Shown: positions 9,230-18,456 of the stretch, piece by piece
Layout: each line of letters opens with the position of its first letter
How positions within the stretch are numbered: the stretch's first letter is position 1
NCBI RefSeq assembly: GCF_001644025.1
Contig: NZ_LUUK01000183.1
Location: 62,001-126,000 of the forward strand
Length of the DNA: 64,000 nt
Reading direction: 5' to 3'
Source of the DNA: Methylomonas koyamae
Lineage (GTDB): Bacteria; Pseudomonadota; Gammaproteobacteria; Methylococcales; Methylomonadaceae
Program-made: the position numbers and the translations under genes
Notes under the pieces: generated by a model
Database searches by the model: none
Told to the model about the DNA's origin: nothing
What the model saw: only the letters and a program-made list of their open reading frames with translations

Positions 9230-9848
9230 CCGGCGGCGGGGCCGGCTCGGTTTTTTCAGCGGTGTTGCTCTTCGAATCCGGATGGTCGAACACGTTGTTA
9301 AAGTTAAAGCCTTCATCGATCGAGCTCATGTCGGCGATGATTTTCCGGCTTAACGGTTCCAGGGCCATGCTGGAGTAGGTGGCCGTCCGCATTAGATTCT
9401 CGGTCTGGGTTTGCTTGGTTTTATATTGGCTGTAAAACGCAAACATCAGCGCGGCGATACCGGTCACGGTGGTTTGCATGATTGGGGATTGCAGCCAGGG
9501 CCAGTGTTGTTCCCGGCTCTTGAAAATCACGCCCAGTGCCGGCCACAGAAAAACCGCGATCGCAGCGGTCACGGATAAGCCGAAAAATAGCGAATTCCAA
9601 GCCTTGTAGCTTCTGGCCTTGATATACAAGTCGTAGATCAGGATTAACTTTTTCTCTTCGTCGCTACCGGCTTTCAGTTGAACGGTATCGGCCCGGCAGG
9701 CGGAAATTTTGGCGTAGTTCATTAGCAGTCCGGCACTGCTCTGATTCGGCGACAGAATGCCGATCAATTCCCGGTTGTCGCAGTTTTCCGACGCGCAGCC
9801 GGCCAGCAGCAACATCAGCAAGAGGCAGGGCAGGATGAACTTAGGCAT
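9213..9848 (-). CDS. Predicted membrane lipoprotein of unknown function
   Basis: The 211-residue product begins with a lipoprotein signal peptide ending in the lipobox LLAGC (cysteine at about residue 18). Two further hydrophobic helices (about 100-125 and 148-165) suggest it is also anchored in the membrane. The C-terminus is proline-rich. No domain is recognised. It is convergent with the Rieske ferredoxin gene and divergent from lgt, the enzyme that would lipidate it. Confidence 0.65.
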   Translation of the reverse strand: MPKFILPCLLLMLLLAGCASENCDNRELIGILSPNQSSAGLLMNYAKISACRADTVQLKAGSDEEKKLILIYDLYIKARSYKAWNSLFFGLSVTAAIAVFLWPALGVIFKSREQHWPWLQSPIMQTTVTGIAALMFAFYSQYKTKQTQTENLMRTATYSSMALEPLSRKIIADMSSIDEGFNFNNVFDHPDSKSNTAEKTEPAPPPVSPGG

Positions 9849-10006
9849 GGCGCGTTCCTTGAACGAATGATGGCTGATTGTGGCATATTCGAGTGATTTT
9901 GCCCTTTTCGTCTTGGCGTTGTCGGTCTGAATTTCAAAACCGGTTTGCCCGCCCGCGGTTAACCTTGTAACCTGTTCGCCCGTTTCAAACTCCCTTTAGA
10001 TTTGCC

Positions 10007-10795
10007 ATGCACCACTTGATTTGGAATATCGACCCGATTCTGTTCGATATCGGCTTTGTGAAAATTCGCTGGTACGGCCTGATGTTTGCGATGGGCTTCG
10101 TCGGCAGCTTCTTGACGATGCAGTGGATGTACCAACGCGAGGGTAAGAATGTCGAAGAACTGGACACGCTGCTGTGGTACATGGTGATCGCGACGATACT
10201 CGGGGCCAGGTTGGGTCACACGTTGCTGTACGACCCGGCCTACTATTTGTCGCACCCATTGAAAATTCTGGCGATCTGGGAAGGCGGTTTGGCTAGCCAC
10301 GGCGCGACGCTGGGCATCATATTGGCCTTGTACTTGTACCGGCGCCGTTACGGCGACGGATTCTTTTGGTTGCTGGATCGGGTCAGTATTCCGACCGCAT
10401 TGGCCGGCGCGCTAATCCGCATCGGCAATTTTTTTAACTCGGAAATTCTCGGCACGCCCAGCGAACAGCCGTGGGCAGTGGTGTTCAGCCGGATCGATCC
10501 GCTGCCGAGGCATCCGGTGCAACTCTACGAAGCGGCCTGCTATTTGGCGATTTACGCGATCTGTTTGACGATTTATCGCAAGCATGCCGACAAGCCAGGC
10601 TTCTCGTTCGGTTGCTTTTTGACGCTGTTGTTCAGCGTGCGCTTTGGATTGGAATATTTCAAAACCGAGCAGGCGATGTACGAGACTGCGTGGGCTATCA
10701 CCACCGGTCAACTGTTGAGCATTCCGTTTGTGCTGGCCGGGGTGGCGTGTATCGTCTGGAGTCTGAAAAACCGCAAAGCCATCGCGGCGGCGTAA
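10007..10795 (+). CDS. lgt: Prolipoprotein diacylglyceryl transferase
   Basis: Lgt moves a diacylglyceryl group from phosphatidylglycerol to the lipobox cysteine of prolipoproteins at the inner membrane. The 262-residue polytopic protein has the Lgt signature GNFFNSEILGTP, an SHGATLGI block after the second helix, and HPVQLYEA. Length and helix count fit the family. It starts with ATG at 10007 and is followed by prfB on the same strand after 64 bases. Confidence 0.96.
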   Translation: MHHLIWNIDPILFDIGFVKIRWYGLMFAMGFVGSFLTMQWMYQREGKNVEELDTLLWYMVIATILGARLGHTLLYDPAYYLSHPLKILAIWEGGLASHGATLGIILALYLYRRRYGDGFFWLLDRVSIPTALAGALIRIGNFFNSEILGTPSEQPWAVVFSRIDPLPRHPVQLYEAACYLAIYAICLTIYRKHADKPGFSFGCFLTLLFSVRFGLEYFKTEQAMYETAWAITTGQLLSIPFVLAGVACIVWSLKNRKAIAAA

Positions 10796-10859
10796 TCGTT
10801 TACAATAACCGGTTTTTTAACGCGGAGACCCCAGGCTTCGGTCAGGGTTTTAATAGTTG

Positions 10860-11957
10860 ATGCTAGAAATTAATCCTATCAAATACAAGATTGCCGATTT
10901 GCGCGAACGCACCGCCGGGCTGAAAACCTATCTGGATTTCGATACCAAAAGCGAGCGGCTGGTCGAAGTATTGCGGGAACTGGAAGACCCGGCCATTTGG
11001 AACAAGCCCGAGCAAGCGCAGGCGATGGGCAAGGAACGGGCGATGCTGGAAGGCATCGTCAATACCATCAAGGACCTGGAGCAAGGACTGAACGACGCCG
11101 AGGAATTATTGGCGATGGCGGTCGAGGAAAACGACGAAGATACTGTCGAAATCGTCGCCGCCGATCTGGAAACTTACGAAAAGCAGGTCGCCGGTCTGGA
11201 ATTCCAGCGTATGTTCGCCGGGGAAATGGACCCGAACAATGCGTTTTTGGACATTCAGGCCGGTTCCGGCGGCACCGAGGCGCAGGATTGGGCCTCGATG
11301 ATAGAACGCATGTATTTGCGCTGGGGCGAGGCCAAGGGCTTCAAGACCGAACTGATCGAAGAATCGCCGGGCGACGTGGCCGGCATCAAGAGCGCGACAA
11401 TCAAGTTCGAAGGCCCTTACGCCTTCGGCTGGTTGCGCACCGAAACCGGCGTGCATCGCCTGGTCCGCAAATCGCCGTTCGACTCCGGCAACCGCCGCCA
11501 TACCTCGTTTGCGTCGGTGTTCGTATCGCCGGAAATCGACGACGACATCGAAATCGACATCAACCCGGCCGATTTGCGCATCGACGTGTACCGCGCTAGC
11601 GGCGCCGGTGGTCAGCACGTCAACCGGACCGAATCGGCGGTTAGGATTACGCATAACCCCAGCGGCATCGTCACCCAATGCCAAAGTGATCGTTCGCAGC
11701 ACAAGAACAAAGACACCGCGATGAAGCAGCTGAAAGCCAAGCTGTACGAGATGGAAATGCTGAAACGCAACGAAGGTTTACAGGCGATTGAAGACTCCAA
11801 ATCCGACATCGGCTGGGGCAGCCAGATTCGGTCTTACGTACTGGACCAATCGCGGATCAAGGACCTGCGCACCAATGTCGAAACCGGCAATACCCAGGCG
11901 GTTCTGGACGGCGCGCTGGATCAGTTTATCGAAGCCAGCTTGAAAAGCGGGCTGTAA
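10860..11957 (+). CDS. prfB: Peptide chain release factor 2, encoded in one frame
   Basis: RF2 ends translation at UGA and UAA. The 365-residue product carries the SPF anticodon-like tripeptide ([15 protein letters not shown]) and the catalytic GGQ ([16 protein letters not shown]). The region that in most bacteria holds the programmed +1 frameshift reads TYLDFDTK continuously: the CTG GAT codons replace the CTT TGA C slippery stop, so RF2 synthesis is not self-regulated by frameshifting here. The start is ATG at 10860, just after a TTG in the same frame. Confidence 0.95.
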   Translation: MLEINPIKYKIADLRERTAGLKTYLDFDTKSERLVEVLRELEDPAIWNKPEQAQAMGKERAMLEGIVNTIKDLEQGLNDAEELLAMAVEENDEDTVEIVAADLETYEKQVAGLEFQRMFAGEMDPNNAFLDIQAGSGGTEAQDWASMIERMYLRWGEAKGFKTELIEESPGDVAGIKSATIKFEGPYAFGWLRTETGVHRLVRKSPFDSGNRRHTSFASVFVSPEIDDDIEIDINPADLRIDVYRASGAGGQHVNRTESAVRITHNPSGIVTQCQSDRSQHKNKDTAMKQLKAKLYEMEMLKRNEGLQAIEDSKSDIGWGSQIRSYVLDQSRIKDLRTNVETGNTQAVLDGALDQFIEASLKSGL

Positions 11958-11983
11958 ATTCGATTGTAACGGTTGGAGGTCAC

Positions 11984-12214
11984 ATGAAAGGTTTGCAACG
12001 GATAACGTTCGATCCTGCGGTGATGGGAGGCAAGCCCTGTTTACGCGGTCTAAGAGTGACAGCCGGAATGCTGGTGGGTTTGGTCGCCTGCGGCTATTCG
12101 ACCGAACAGATATTGGAGTTGTACCCGTATCTGGAAGCAGAGGATATTACTGAAGCCTTACGTTTTGCTGCCTGGCGAGCGGAGGAACTCGAGTTACCCT
12201 TGAACGCCGCGTGA
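11984..12214 (+). CDS. DUF433 antitoxin-like protein
   Basis: The 76-residue protein has the DUF433 winged-helix pattern (RITFDPAVMGGKPCLRGLRV, then LVACGYSTEQILELYPYLEAEDI). These small DNA-binding proteins pair with DUF5615 PIN-like toxins. GGAGG lies eight bases upstream of the ATG. The stop overlaps a GTG (GTGA at 12211-12214), the classical arrangement for coupled translation of the following toxin, whose frame is however shifted. Confidence 0.85.
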   Translation: MKGLQRITFDPAVMGGKPCLRGLRVTAGMLVGLVACGYSTEQILELYPYLEAEDITEALRFAAWRAEELELPLNAA

Positions 12215-12224
12215 AAATATTATA

Positions 12225-12581
12225 TTGGACATGAATTTGTCGCCGGCGTGGACAAGCGTGCTAAACGAGGCTGGATTCGAAGCCTTTCACTGGTCCACGG
12301 TTGGTCCCGCAGATGCTCCGGATGCCGAACTATTTAACTGGGCCAGGGAAAACGAAGCCGTGGTATTTGCCCACGATTTGGATTTTGGCGCGTTGTTGGC
12401 GTTGACCGGTGCGGTCGCGCCAAGCGTATTTCAAATTCGCACCCAAGATATTTCACCCAAAGTACTCGGACCGAGAGCTGTGGAATTGTTGAACCGATTC
12501 AACGCCGAGCTTGATAACGGTGCTTTGATCGTTGCGGACGAATTACGCGAAAGAGTCAGATTGTTGCCTTTAAGTCGCTAA
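12225..12581 (+). CDS. DUF5615 PIN-like toxin, start region frameshifted
   Basis: The 118-residue frame matches DUF5615 PIN-like proteins (DMNLSPAW, FEAFHWSTVG, DAELFNWARENEAVVFAHDLDFG). The family normally begins MKILLDMNLSP. Here the expected GTG start at 12211 reads VKILYWT and stops at once, while ILLDMNLSP would be restored by removing two bases from the TATTATATT run at 12219-12227. The toxin may still be made from the TTG at 12225, keeping the first acidic residue, or may be silenced. A pseudogene is a fair alternative. Confidence 0.75.
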   Translation: MDMNLSPAWTSVLNEAGFEAFHWSTVGPADAPDAELFNWARENEAVVFAHDLDFGALLALTGAVAPSVFQIRTQDISPKVLGPRAVELLNRFNAELDNGALIVADELRERVRLLPLSR

Positions 12582-12618
12582 ATTCGACCGTATTTATTTT
12601 TAATTAGTATTTTTGAAA

Positions 12619-14115
12619 ATGTCAGAACTCGAACACGACGAACAGGAACAGATTAGACAGCGCCGCGAGAAATTATCGGCGCTGCGAGAAGAAGGTATTG
12701 CCTTTCCAACCGATTTTCGCCGCAATGTGGTGGCCGGCCAATTGTTGGCCGAATACGCCGACAAATCCGAAGAGGAATTGTTGGCCGAGCCGATTCGGGT
12801 CAAGATCGCCGGACGGATGATGACCCGCCGCATCATGGGCAAGGCCAGTTTCTGCCATTTGCAGGACATGTCCGGGCAAATCCAGGCCTACGTCGCGCGC
12901 GACAATCTGCCGGAAGGCGTTTACAACGATCAGTTCAAGAAGTGGGACATTGGCGACATCCTGGGTGCCGAAGGGGTCTTGTTCAAAACCAAGACCGGCG
13001 AACTCAGCGTCAAGGTCGATGACATTCGCCTGCTCACCAAGGCGTTGCGGCCGTTGCCGGAAAAATTTCACGGCATCGCCGATCAGGAGATCAAATACCG
13101 CCAGCGATATCTGGATTTGATCATGAGCGACGAGACCCGCAAGACCTTCCTGATGCGTTCGAAGATCGTCAATTACATCCGCGAATTTTTGATCGCCCGC
13201 GACTTCCTGGAAGTGGAAACGCCGATGATGCAAGTGATTCCCGGCGGTGCGACGGCGCGGCCGTTCACCACCTTCCACAATGCGCTGGACATGGAGTTGT
13301 ATTTGCGCATCGCGCCGGAACTATATCTAAAGCGGCTGGTGGTCGGCGGTTTCGAGCGGGTGTTCGAGATCAACCGCAATTTCCGCAACGAAGGCCTTTC
13401 GACCCGGCACAATCCCGAGTTCACGATGATGGAGTTCTACCAAGCCTACGCCGAATACGGCGACCTGATGGATTTGACCGAAGCCTTGCTGAAAGGCATC
13501 GCCGAAGACGTGGTCGGCAACAGCATCATCGAATACCAGGGCGATCGATACGATTTCGGCCAGCCGTTCGCGCGGATGACGGTGCTGGAATCCATCCTGC
13601 ATTTCAACCCCGAATTGACCTTGGCTGACCTGAGCACCCGCGAAGCGGCCGTGAAAGTCGCGGAAAATCTGAAGATTCCGGTCAAGGACAGTTACGGCCT
13701 GGGCAAGGTGCAAATCGAGATTTTCGAAAAAACCGTCGAGCATCGTTTGATGAATCCGACCTTCATTACCGCCTACCCGGTCGAAGTATCGCCGCTGGCG
13801 CGCCGTAACGACAGCGATCCGCACGTTACCGACCGTTTCGAGTTTTTCGTCGGCGGCCGCGAAATCGCCAACGGCTTCACCGAGTTGAACGACGCCGAAG
13901 ACCAAGCCGAACGCTTTCAGAAGCAGGTCGAGGAAAAAGAAGCCGGCGACAACGAAGCCATGCATTTCGACGCCGATTACATTACCGCGCTGGAACACGG
14001 CATGCCGCCGACCGCCGGCGAGGGCATCGGCATAGACCGGCTGGTGATGCTGTTCACCAATTCGCCGAGTATCCGCGACGTGCTGTTGTTTCCGCACATG
14101 CGTCCGAAACACTGA
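12619..14115 (+). CDS. lysS: Lysine--tRNA ligase, class II
   Basis: LysS charges tRNA-Lys. The 498-residue protein has the N-terminal OB-fold anticodon domain (about 60-165), then the class II core with motif 2 ([20 protein letters not shown]) and motif 3 ([12 protein letters not shown]). Length is as expected. The ATG at 12619 is used rather than a TTG six bases earlier. Confidence 0.96.
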   Translation: MSELEHDEQEQIRQRREKLSALREEGIAFPTDFRRNVVAGQLLAEYADKSEEELLAEPIRVKIAGRMMTRRIMGKASFCHLQDMSGQIQAYVARDNLPEGVYNDQFKKWDIGDILGAEGVLFKTKTGELSVKVDDIRLLTKALRPLPEKFHGIADQEIKYRQRYLDLIMSDETRKTFLMRSKIVNYIREFLIARDFLEVETPMMQVIPGGATARPFTTFHNALDMELYLRIAPELYLKRLVVGGFERVFEINRNFRNEGLSTRHNPEFTMMEFYQAYAEYGDLMDLTEALLKGIAEDVVGNSIIEYQGDRYDFGQPFARMTVLESILHFNPELTLADLSTREAAVKVAENLKIPVKDSYGLGKVQIEIFEKTVEHRLMNPTFITAYPVEVSPLARRNDSDPHVTDRFEFFVGGREIANGFTELNDAEDQAERFQKQVEEKEAGDNEAMHFDADYITALEHGMPPTAGEGIGIDRLVMLFTNSPSIRDVLLFPHMRPKH

Positions 14116-14154
14116 TGCGGGGCTAGTGCCGCGCCAATTGACTTAGAGAGACTT

Positions 14155-14637
14155 ATGACTTTAGATGCCAGCCAGTTTAAAAATGCGCTGAAATTGTGGG
14201 CCAGCGGCGTCACGGTGGTGACCACCGCGGACCGTGACGGCCAACTCAAGGGCATGACCGCGACCGCGTTCAGCAGCGTTTCGATGGAGCCGCCGCAAAT
14301 CCTGGTGTGTTTGAATCAACGCACCGATACCGGTAACGGCTTGCTGGAAAGCCGGTTTTTCGGCGTTAATATCCTGACCCGCGAGCAGGAAGCGGTCTCA
14401 AACCAGTTTGCCGGCAATACCACCCAAGCCGAACGCTTCGCGGCGGTGCCCTGGGTCGCCGGACAAACCGGGGTACCGTTGCTCAGCGAGTCTCTGGCGT
14501 CGCTGGAATGTCGCGTCGTTCAACAAATACAAGCCGGCAGCCACTGGATCGTGGTCGGCGAGGTCGAGCGCGCGATTTGTCGGCAGGGCGATCCGCTGTT
14601 GTATTACAGCGGCGGTTATCGCGGTTTGGACAAATGA
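14155..14637 (+). CDS. Flavin reductase family protein
   Basis: The 160-residue protein matches the flavin reductase-like FMN-binding split-barrel family (FASGVTVVTT-type start, KGMTATAFSSVSMEPPQILVCLN, FGVNILT). Such enzymes reduce FMN with NAD(P)H, often for a partner monooxygenase. No partner is adjacent, so the substrate pathway is open. It follows lysS on the same strand, 39 bases downstream. Confidence 0.85.
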   Translation: MTLDASQFKNALKLWASGVTVVTTADRDGQLKGMTATAFSSVSMEPPQILVCLNQRTDTGNGLLESRFFGVNILTREQEAVSNQFAGNTTQAERFAAVPWVAGQTGVPLLSESLASLECRVVQQIQAGSHWIVVGEVERAICRQGDPLLYYSGGYRGLDK

Positions 14638-14645
14638 CGTTGCAA

Positions 14646-14663
14646 TTGTCGTGTTTACGACAA
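14646..14663 (+). terminator. Hairpin after the flavin reductase gene
   Basis: TTGTCGT-GTTT-ACGACAA forms a 7-base-pair stem with a 4-base loop directly after the stop codon, followed by AACCTTTT. It is a plausible weak intrinsic terminator. Confidence 0.45.
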
Positions 14664-14821
14664 AACCTTTTGTAGATTGTCGTTAAATTTCACTTTGTCG
14701 GATAAGCCCCCGAGATGAACGGACAAAAACCTTAAGCAATTCAAGTCTATTAAGTTGGCTTTTTTTTTGCTTATAGGTGCTTGGATTAGTATCCAAAGTC
14801 AGATTCATTACGGAGTTATTC

Positions 14822-15043
14822 ATGACGACCATTAAAGTGATAAAAGAGTTTTCCGAAAAAGCCCGCGCCGATTCGGAACTGGGCGAGAAATTAAAAGCCG
14901 CGTTAAAGATTAAGGAATTGATCGCATTGGGTAAGGAATACGGCTTTGAAATCGACGAAGTCTTGTTGTACCCGCCCAACGAACCGCAATTTACCGAAGA
15001 TCAGTTGTCCGAGCGTTTGGTAAAAGCCTTGTTGCGGGCTTAA
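14822..15043 (+). CDS. Nif11-like small protein (orphan)
   Basis: The 73-residue product resembles the Nif11 domain (VIKEFSEKARADSELGEKLK, then IKELIALGKEYGFEIDEV), found in N2-fixation-associated proteins and in leader peptides of ribosomally made natural products. It lacks the GG cleavage motif and a Cys-rich core, and no maturase or transporter gene is nearby, so a leader-peptide role is unsupported. CGGAG lies about eight bases upstream of the ATG. A strong hairpin follows it. Confidence 0.65.
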   Translation: MTTIKVIKEFSEKARADSELGEKLKAALKIKELIALGKEYGFEIDEVLLYPPNEPQFTEDQLSERLVKALLRA

Positions 15044-15050
15044 TCCGTGC

Positions 15051-15085
15051 GGCGGACCGCTCCACCGTCGGTGGAGCGGTCCGCC
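15051..15085 (+). terminator. Strong 16-bp hairpin between nif11-like gene and folP
   Basis: Perfect inverted repeat: GGCGGACCGCTCCACC at 15051-15066, loop GTC, and its complement at 15070-15085. Only TTCCT follows, so it is a strong hairpin rather than a textbook T-tailed terminator. Confidence 0.6.
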
Positions 15086-15195
15086 TTCCTAGCTCGACCC
15101 CCCGTCGTATTTTCCCAGCTACTTCCCGCCCGTTTTTCGAAAATCCGCTCCCCGGCGCTAAACTATGCGTTTGCCCGACTGGAGTGCCTGCCGCA

Positions 15196-16014
15196 ATGTT
15201 TCACGCTAACGCCAAACCCCGCTTGATGGGGATACTCAATGTCACGCCCGATAGTTTTTCCGACGGCGGCCGATTTACCGGCTTGGCGGCGGCGATCCGC
15301 CAAGCGGAAACCATGTTGGAAGAGGGCGCCGACATCATCGACATCGGCGGCGAATCCACCCGTCCCGGTTCCGAACCGGTCAGTGCCGACGAACAAATCC
15401 GCCGGGTCGTGCCGGCGATTAGCGCGATCGTGAAGCTAGGCCGGCCGGTAACCATCAGCATCGATACGATGCTCGCGCCGGTCGCTGCCGCCGCGCTGGA
15501 TGCCGGCGCCGAGTGGATCAACGACGTATCCGGCGGACTCGGCGACCCGCGTATGCTTGATCTGGCCGCAGAGCGCGGCGCGTCGATCATCTTGATGCAC
15601 ATGCAAGGCACGCCCAAGACGATGCAGGACGCGCCGCATTATCAGGACGTGGTTGGCGAAGTCGAGACCTTCCTGAAGCAGCGCGTCGACGCGGCGCTGG
15701 TGGCCGGCGTTCCGCGCGAGAACATCGCCATCGACCCCGGCATCGGCTTCGGCAAGCGCAAACAGGACAATCTGGAGCTGCTGGCCCACCTCGACCGTTT
15801 CGTCGCGCTCGGCTGGCCGGTGCTGCTCGGTACCAGCCGCAAGCGCTTCATGGGCAGCATTTGCAATGTCGAACAGCCCGCCGAACTGGTCACGGCGACC
15901 GCAGTGACGACCGCGCTGGGCGTGATGGCCGGCGTGCAACTGTTCAGAGTCCACGACGTCAAGGCCAACCGGCAAGCATTGGACGTGGCTTGGGCGATCA
16001 AGCAAGCGCGTTGA
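15196..16014 (+). CDS. folP: Dihydropteroate synthase
   Basis: FolP joins p-aminobenzoate to 6-hydroxymethyl-dihydropterin diphosphate in folate synthesis. The 272-residue TIM-barrel protein shows MGILNVTPDSFSDGG, DIGGESTRPG, MHMQGTPKTMQ, DPGIGFGK and LLGTSRKRF, the family's pterin and substrate loops. The ATG at 15196 has GGAG at 15181-15184; an upstream GTG would overlap it. The stop overlaps the TTG start of the next gene. Confidence 0.94.
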   Translation: MFHANAKPRLMGILNVTPDSFSDGGRFTGLAAAIRQAETMLEEGADIIDIGGESTRPGSEPVSADEQIRRVVPAISAIVKLGRPVTISIDTMLAPVAAAALDAGAEWINDVSGGLGDPRMLDLAAERGASIILMHMQGTPKTMQDAPHYQDVVGEVETFLKQRVDAALVAGVPRENIAIDPGIGFGKRKQDNLELLAHLDRFVALGWPVLLGTSRKRFMGSICNVEQPAELVTATAVTTALGVMAGVQLFRVHDVKANRQALDVAWAIKQAR

Positions 16015-16943
16015 ACGAACTGCACCCGCGTTTGCGGGCCTTAGCCGACCAATTCGCGCCGACGCCTTTACAGCGGATCGCCGATCCGGCCTGGAGCGCG
16101 CGCGGCGTGACGTTGTCGATCAAGCGCGACGATTTGCTTCATCCGGTGATTTCCGGCAACAAATGGCGCAAGCTCAAATACCTTCTCAACGATGCATTGC
16201 GGCACGGCGCCGATACCGTCGTCAGCATGGGCGGCGCCTATTCCAACCACTTGCACGCCTTGGCCTATGCCGGCCGCGAGCTGGGACTGAAGACCGCCGC
16301 CTTCGTGCGCGGGGAGCGGCCGGCGCAGTTGAATCCGACCTTGCTTGACTTGCTGGAATGGGGTATGGAACTGCGCTTTGTGTCGCGCGAAGATTACCGA
16401 GGCTTGCGCGCGTATCGGGAATGGAACAGCCTGCCGGATAAGCGGTCTGGGCAATACTGGTTGCCGGAAGGCGGTGCTGGCGAATTGGCCTGGCGCGGCG
16501 TGGCCGAAGCAGTCGCGGAAATCGATACGCCTTACGACCTACTGGCACTGGCTTGCGGCACCGGCACCACGTTGGCCGGCGCGGTCGGGGCGGTCGGGGC
16601 GGTGGCGCCCGGCGCGGAGATCGTCGGCGTACCGGCCTTAAAAGGCGGCGAGTTTTTGTACCGCGACATCCGCGAACTGTTGTCCGTTCAAGGCCGGCCC
16701 GATGGCGGTGGTTGGCGCTTGTGGCTAGATTACCATTTCGGCGGCTTCGCTCGAACCACGCCGGAACTGCTGGCGTTTATTGCGGCGTTCGAAGCCCGGC
16801 ATGGTATGGAGCTGGAGCCGGTCTATACCGGAAAATTGCTGTACGCAGTCTACGACAGATTGCGAGCGGGCGATTTTCAGGCCGGCCAGCACGTCGTGGT
16901 CTGGCATAGCGGCGGCTTGCAGGGCAAGCGCGGGACACGCTAA
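16011..16943 (+). CDS. PLP-dependent D-cysteine desulfhydrase / ACC deaminase family enzyme
   Basis: The 310-residue protein is a fold-type II PLP enzyme. It has SIKRDDLLHP, the PLP-lysine region ISGNKWRKLKYLL, SMGGAYSNHLHALA, and ACGTGTTLAGAV. This combination is shared by D-cysteine desulfhydrase and ACC deaminase; sequence alone does not decide which reaction it runs. The probable start is the TTG at 16011, whose TTGA overlaps the folP stop; a longer frame reading back into folP is not credible. Confidence 0.8.
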   Translation: MNELHPRLRALADQFAPTPLQRIADPAWSARGVTLSIKRDDLLHPVISGNKWRKLKYLLNDALRHGADTVVSMGGAYSNHLHALAYAGRELGLKTAAFVRGERPAQLNPTLLDLLEWGMELRFVSREDYRGLRAYREWNSLPDKRSGQYWLPEGGAGELAWRGVAEAVAEIDTPYDLLALACGTGTTLAGAVGAVGAVAPGAEIVGVPALKGGEFLYRDIRELLSVQGRPDGGGWRLWLDYHFGGFARTTPELLAFIAAFEARHGMELEPVYTGKLLYAVYDRLRAGDFQAGQHVVVWHSGGLQGKRGTR

Positions 16944-17013
16944 ACCCGGATTGGAGTCTGTCCGCAAAATAGCGATAATACCGCCGCCGATAACAATAAC
17001 GACAGGTGGCAAC

Positions 17014-18060
17014 ATGGTAGCGCAGACTCTTCCGGTTTCCGGGCAATCCGCCGGCATGGCGGTGTCTTTCCGTTTTTTATTGAGCCTGTACGGCATCGTG
17101 CCGATCTGCCTGATCGCGCTCGGCCTGGATAGCTGGCTATTCGACCACGCCTTGCGCGATGCGCTGCCCAGCAGCCCTAGCCACTTTTTGTTGTTTCAAG
17201 TCTTGTTCGGCACCCCGCACATCGTCGCCAGCAATCTGCTGTTAGTCAGCCACGCCGATTATCTGAAAACTTTCCAACGCAAGCTGTTGGGAATGAGCGC
17301 CTTCATCGTGCTGTTCTTCGGCGTAGGCAGTTTGTTCATACCCTACCGGGTGCTGTATCTGATCAGCGCTTGCTGGACCGTCTACCACGTGTTGAAACAA
17401 CAGCACGGCATCGCCAAGGCCGTGTGCCGCTTGCCGGTTTGGGCGTTTTATCTGCAATTGTGGCTCAGCGTGACGGCCGGCATCTTCACCTACATCGGTA
17501 TTTTCATGAAGAACAGCCTGGCGCCGGAGCAGGCCGCGTTGATTCTGCAAATCGCCACGGCGTTGACGGCCGCGTTGCTGGCGGCGACTTGGATCTGCCA
17601 GCGTCACGTCGCCAGCCGCTTGGGCTGGTATTTTCTGTGGGCCAATACCTTGTTGGTGGTCGCCAGTTGGTTTGTGTACTGCCAGCAGTATTACTTTTTG
17701 GCGATTCTGATGCCGCGCTTGGTGCATGACATCACCGCCTACAGTTTTTACGCGACCCACGACGTCAACCGCCACGCCGGCCACCCGCAGAATGCGCTGT
17801 TTCGCTTGACCGAAGCTTGCCGGCTGCCGGCCGTCGCGGTGCTGCCGCTGTTGTCGTTCGCATTGACTTACTGGCTACAGGTCCACGGCGACGCCGCCGT
17901 CAACCTGATCTTGCAAACGCTGTTTTCCACTCAGGTCTATAAAGCCGCCACGCTGGGCATCGTCGGCTATCTGGCCTTGATGCACTACTACACCGAAGCC
18001 TTCATCTGGTCGGCCGGCTCGCCGCTACGGCGCTATATCCGCTTTGGCCGCGCGTCGTGA
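17014..18060 (+). CDS. Polytopic membrane protein with conserved-looking histidines
   Basis: The 348-residue product has about nine hydrophobic helices. Histidines fall at helix ends in FGTPHIVASN, KQQHGIAKA, RLVHDITAYSFYATHD and LMHYYTEAF. The GTPH motif and pattern of intramembrane histidines recall the Brp/Blh beta-carotene dioxygenase superfamily, but the match is loose and no carotenoid genes are close. AGGTGG lies eight bases upstream of the ATG at 17014. Function is unknown. Confidence 0.6.
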   Translation: MVAQTLPVSGQSAGMAVSFRFLLSLYGIVPICLIALGLDSWLFDHALRDALPSSPSHFLLFQVLFGTPHIVASNLLLVSHADYLKTFQRKLLGMSAFIVLFFGVGSLFIPYRVLYLISACWTVYHVLKQQHGIAKAVCRLPVWAFYLQLWLSVTAGIFTYIGIFMKNSLAPEQAALILQIATALTAALLAATWICQRHVASRLGWYFLWANTLLVVASWFVYCQQYYFLAILMPRLVHDITAYSFYATHDVNRHAGHPQNALFRLTEACRLPAVAVLPLLSFALTYWLQVHGDAAVNLILQTLFSTQVYKAATLGIVGYLALMHYYTEAFIWSAGSPLRRYIRFGRAS

Positions 18061-18093
18061 ATTAGCACGGTGCTCGATACTTGGCTATAAGAC

Positions 18094-18261
18094 ATGTCGG
18101 TGTCCAAACTGGATAAAACGGCCATGGCCAAAAAAATGCACACCAGCAGGGCTTCGCTTCATCGGTTGTTGGACGAAGAAGATACCCGTTTGACCTTGAC
18201 CACCTTGGTAAGCGCCGCCGCGTTCGGTAAAAACGTAAAAATAGAGTTAGAATCTGTGTGA
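18094..18261 (+). pseudogene. Truncated XRE-family antitoxin, C-terminal remnant
   Basis: A 55-codon frame encodes AKKMHTSRASLHRLLDEEDT followed by RLTLTTLVSAAAFGKNVKIELE. This is the second half of the XRE/Cro helix-turn-helix proteins typical of HigA-type antitoxins (the family reads like TSRAALDRLLDP..TLNTL..A..GRKLRIEL). The first third of the usual protein is missing, and no toxin gene is adjacent. It lies at the edge of an AT-rich island. Confidence 0.6.
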
Positions 18262-18359
18262 GCTAGCGTGAGTTGGGCCGTAGCGGTAGGCTCTAAAGCG
18301 GCCAGAATTCGTCAGACGGAACAACAATGCCTATGGCAAATGTCCTGCCAAAAGCAGGC

Positions 18360-18430
18360 GTAGGGTGTGGTGAGTTTACGAACCGCACAAATCGCGAACG
18401 ATGCGCTTCACGCTGTTCAGCGCATCCTAC
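18360..18430. repeat. Second copy of the GTAGGRTG/CATCCTAC dispersed repeat
   Basis: This segment starts GTAGGGTGTGG, contains ATCGCGAACGATGCGCTTCA and ends CGCATCCTAC, matching in order the repeat at 3212-3284 inside the suf operon. It marks the border between GC-rich host sequence and the AT-rich ATPase operon. Confidence 0.6.
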
Positions 18431-18456
18431 GGCCCTACCAATTTCCCGACATGCAT

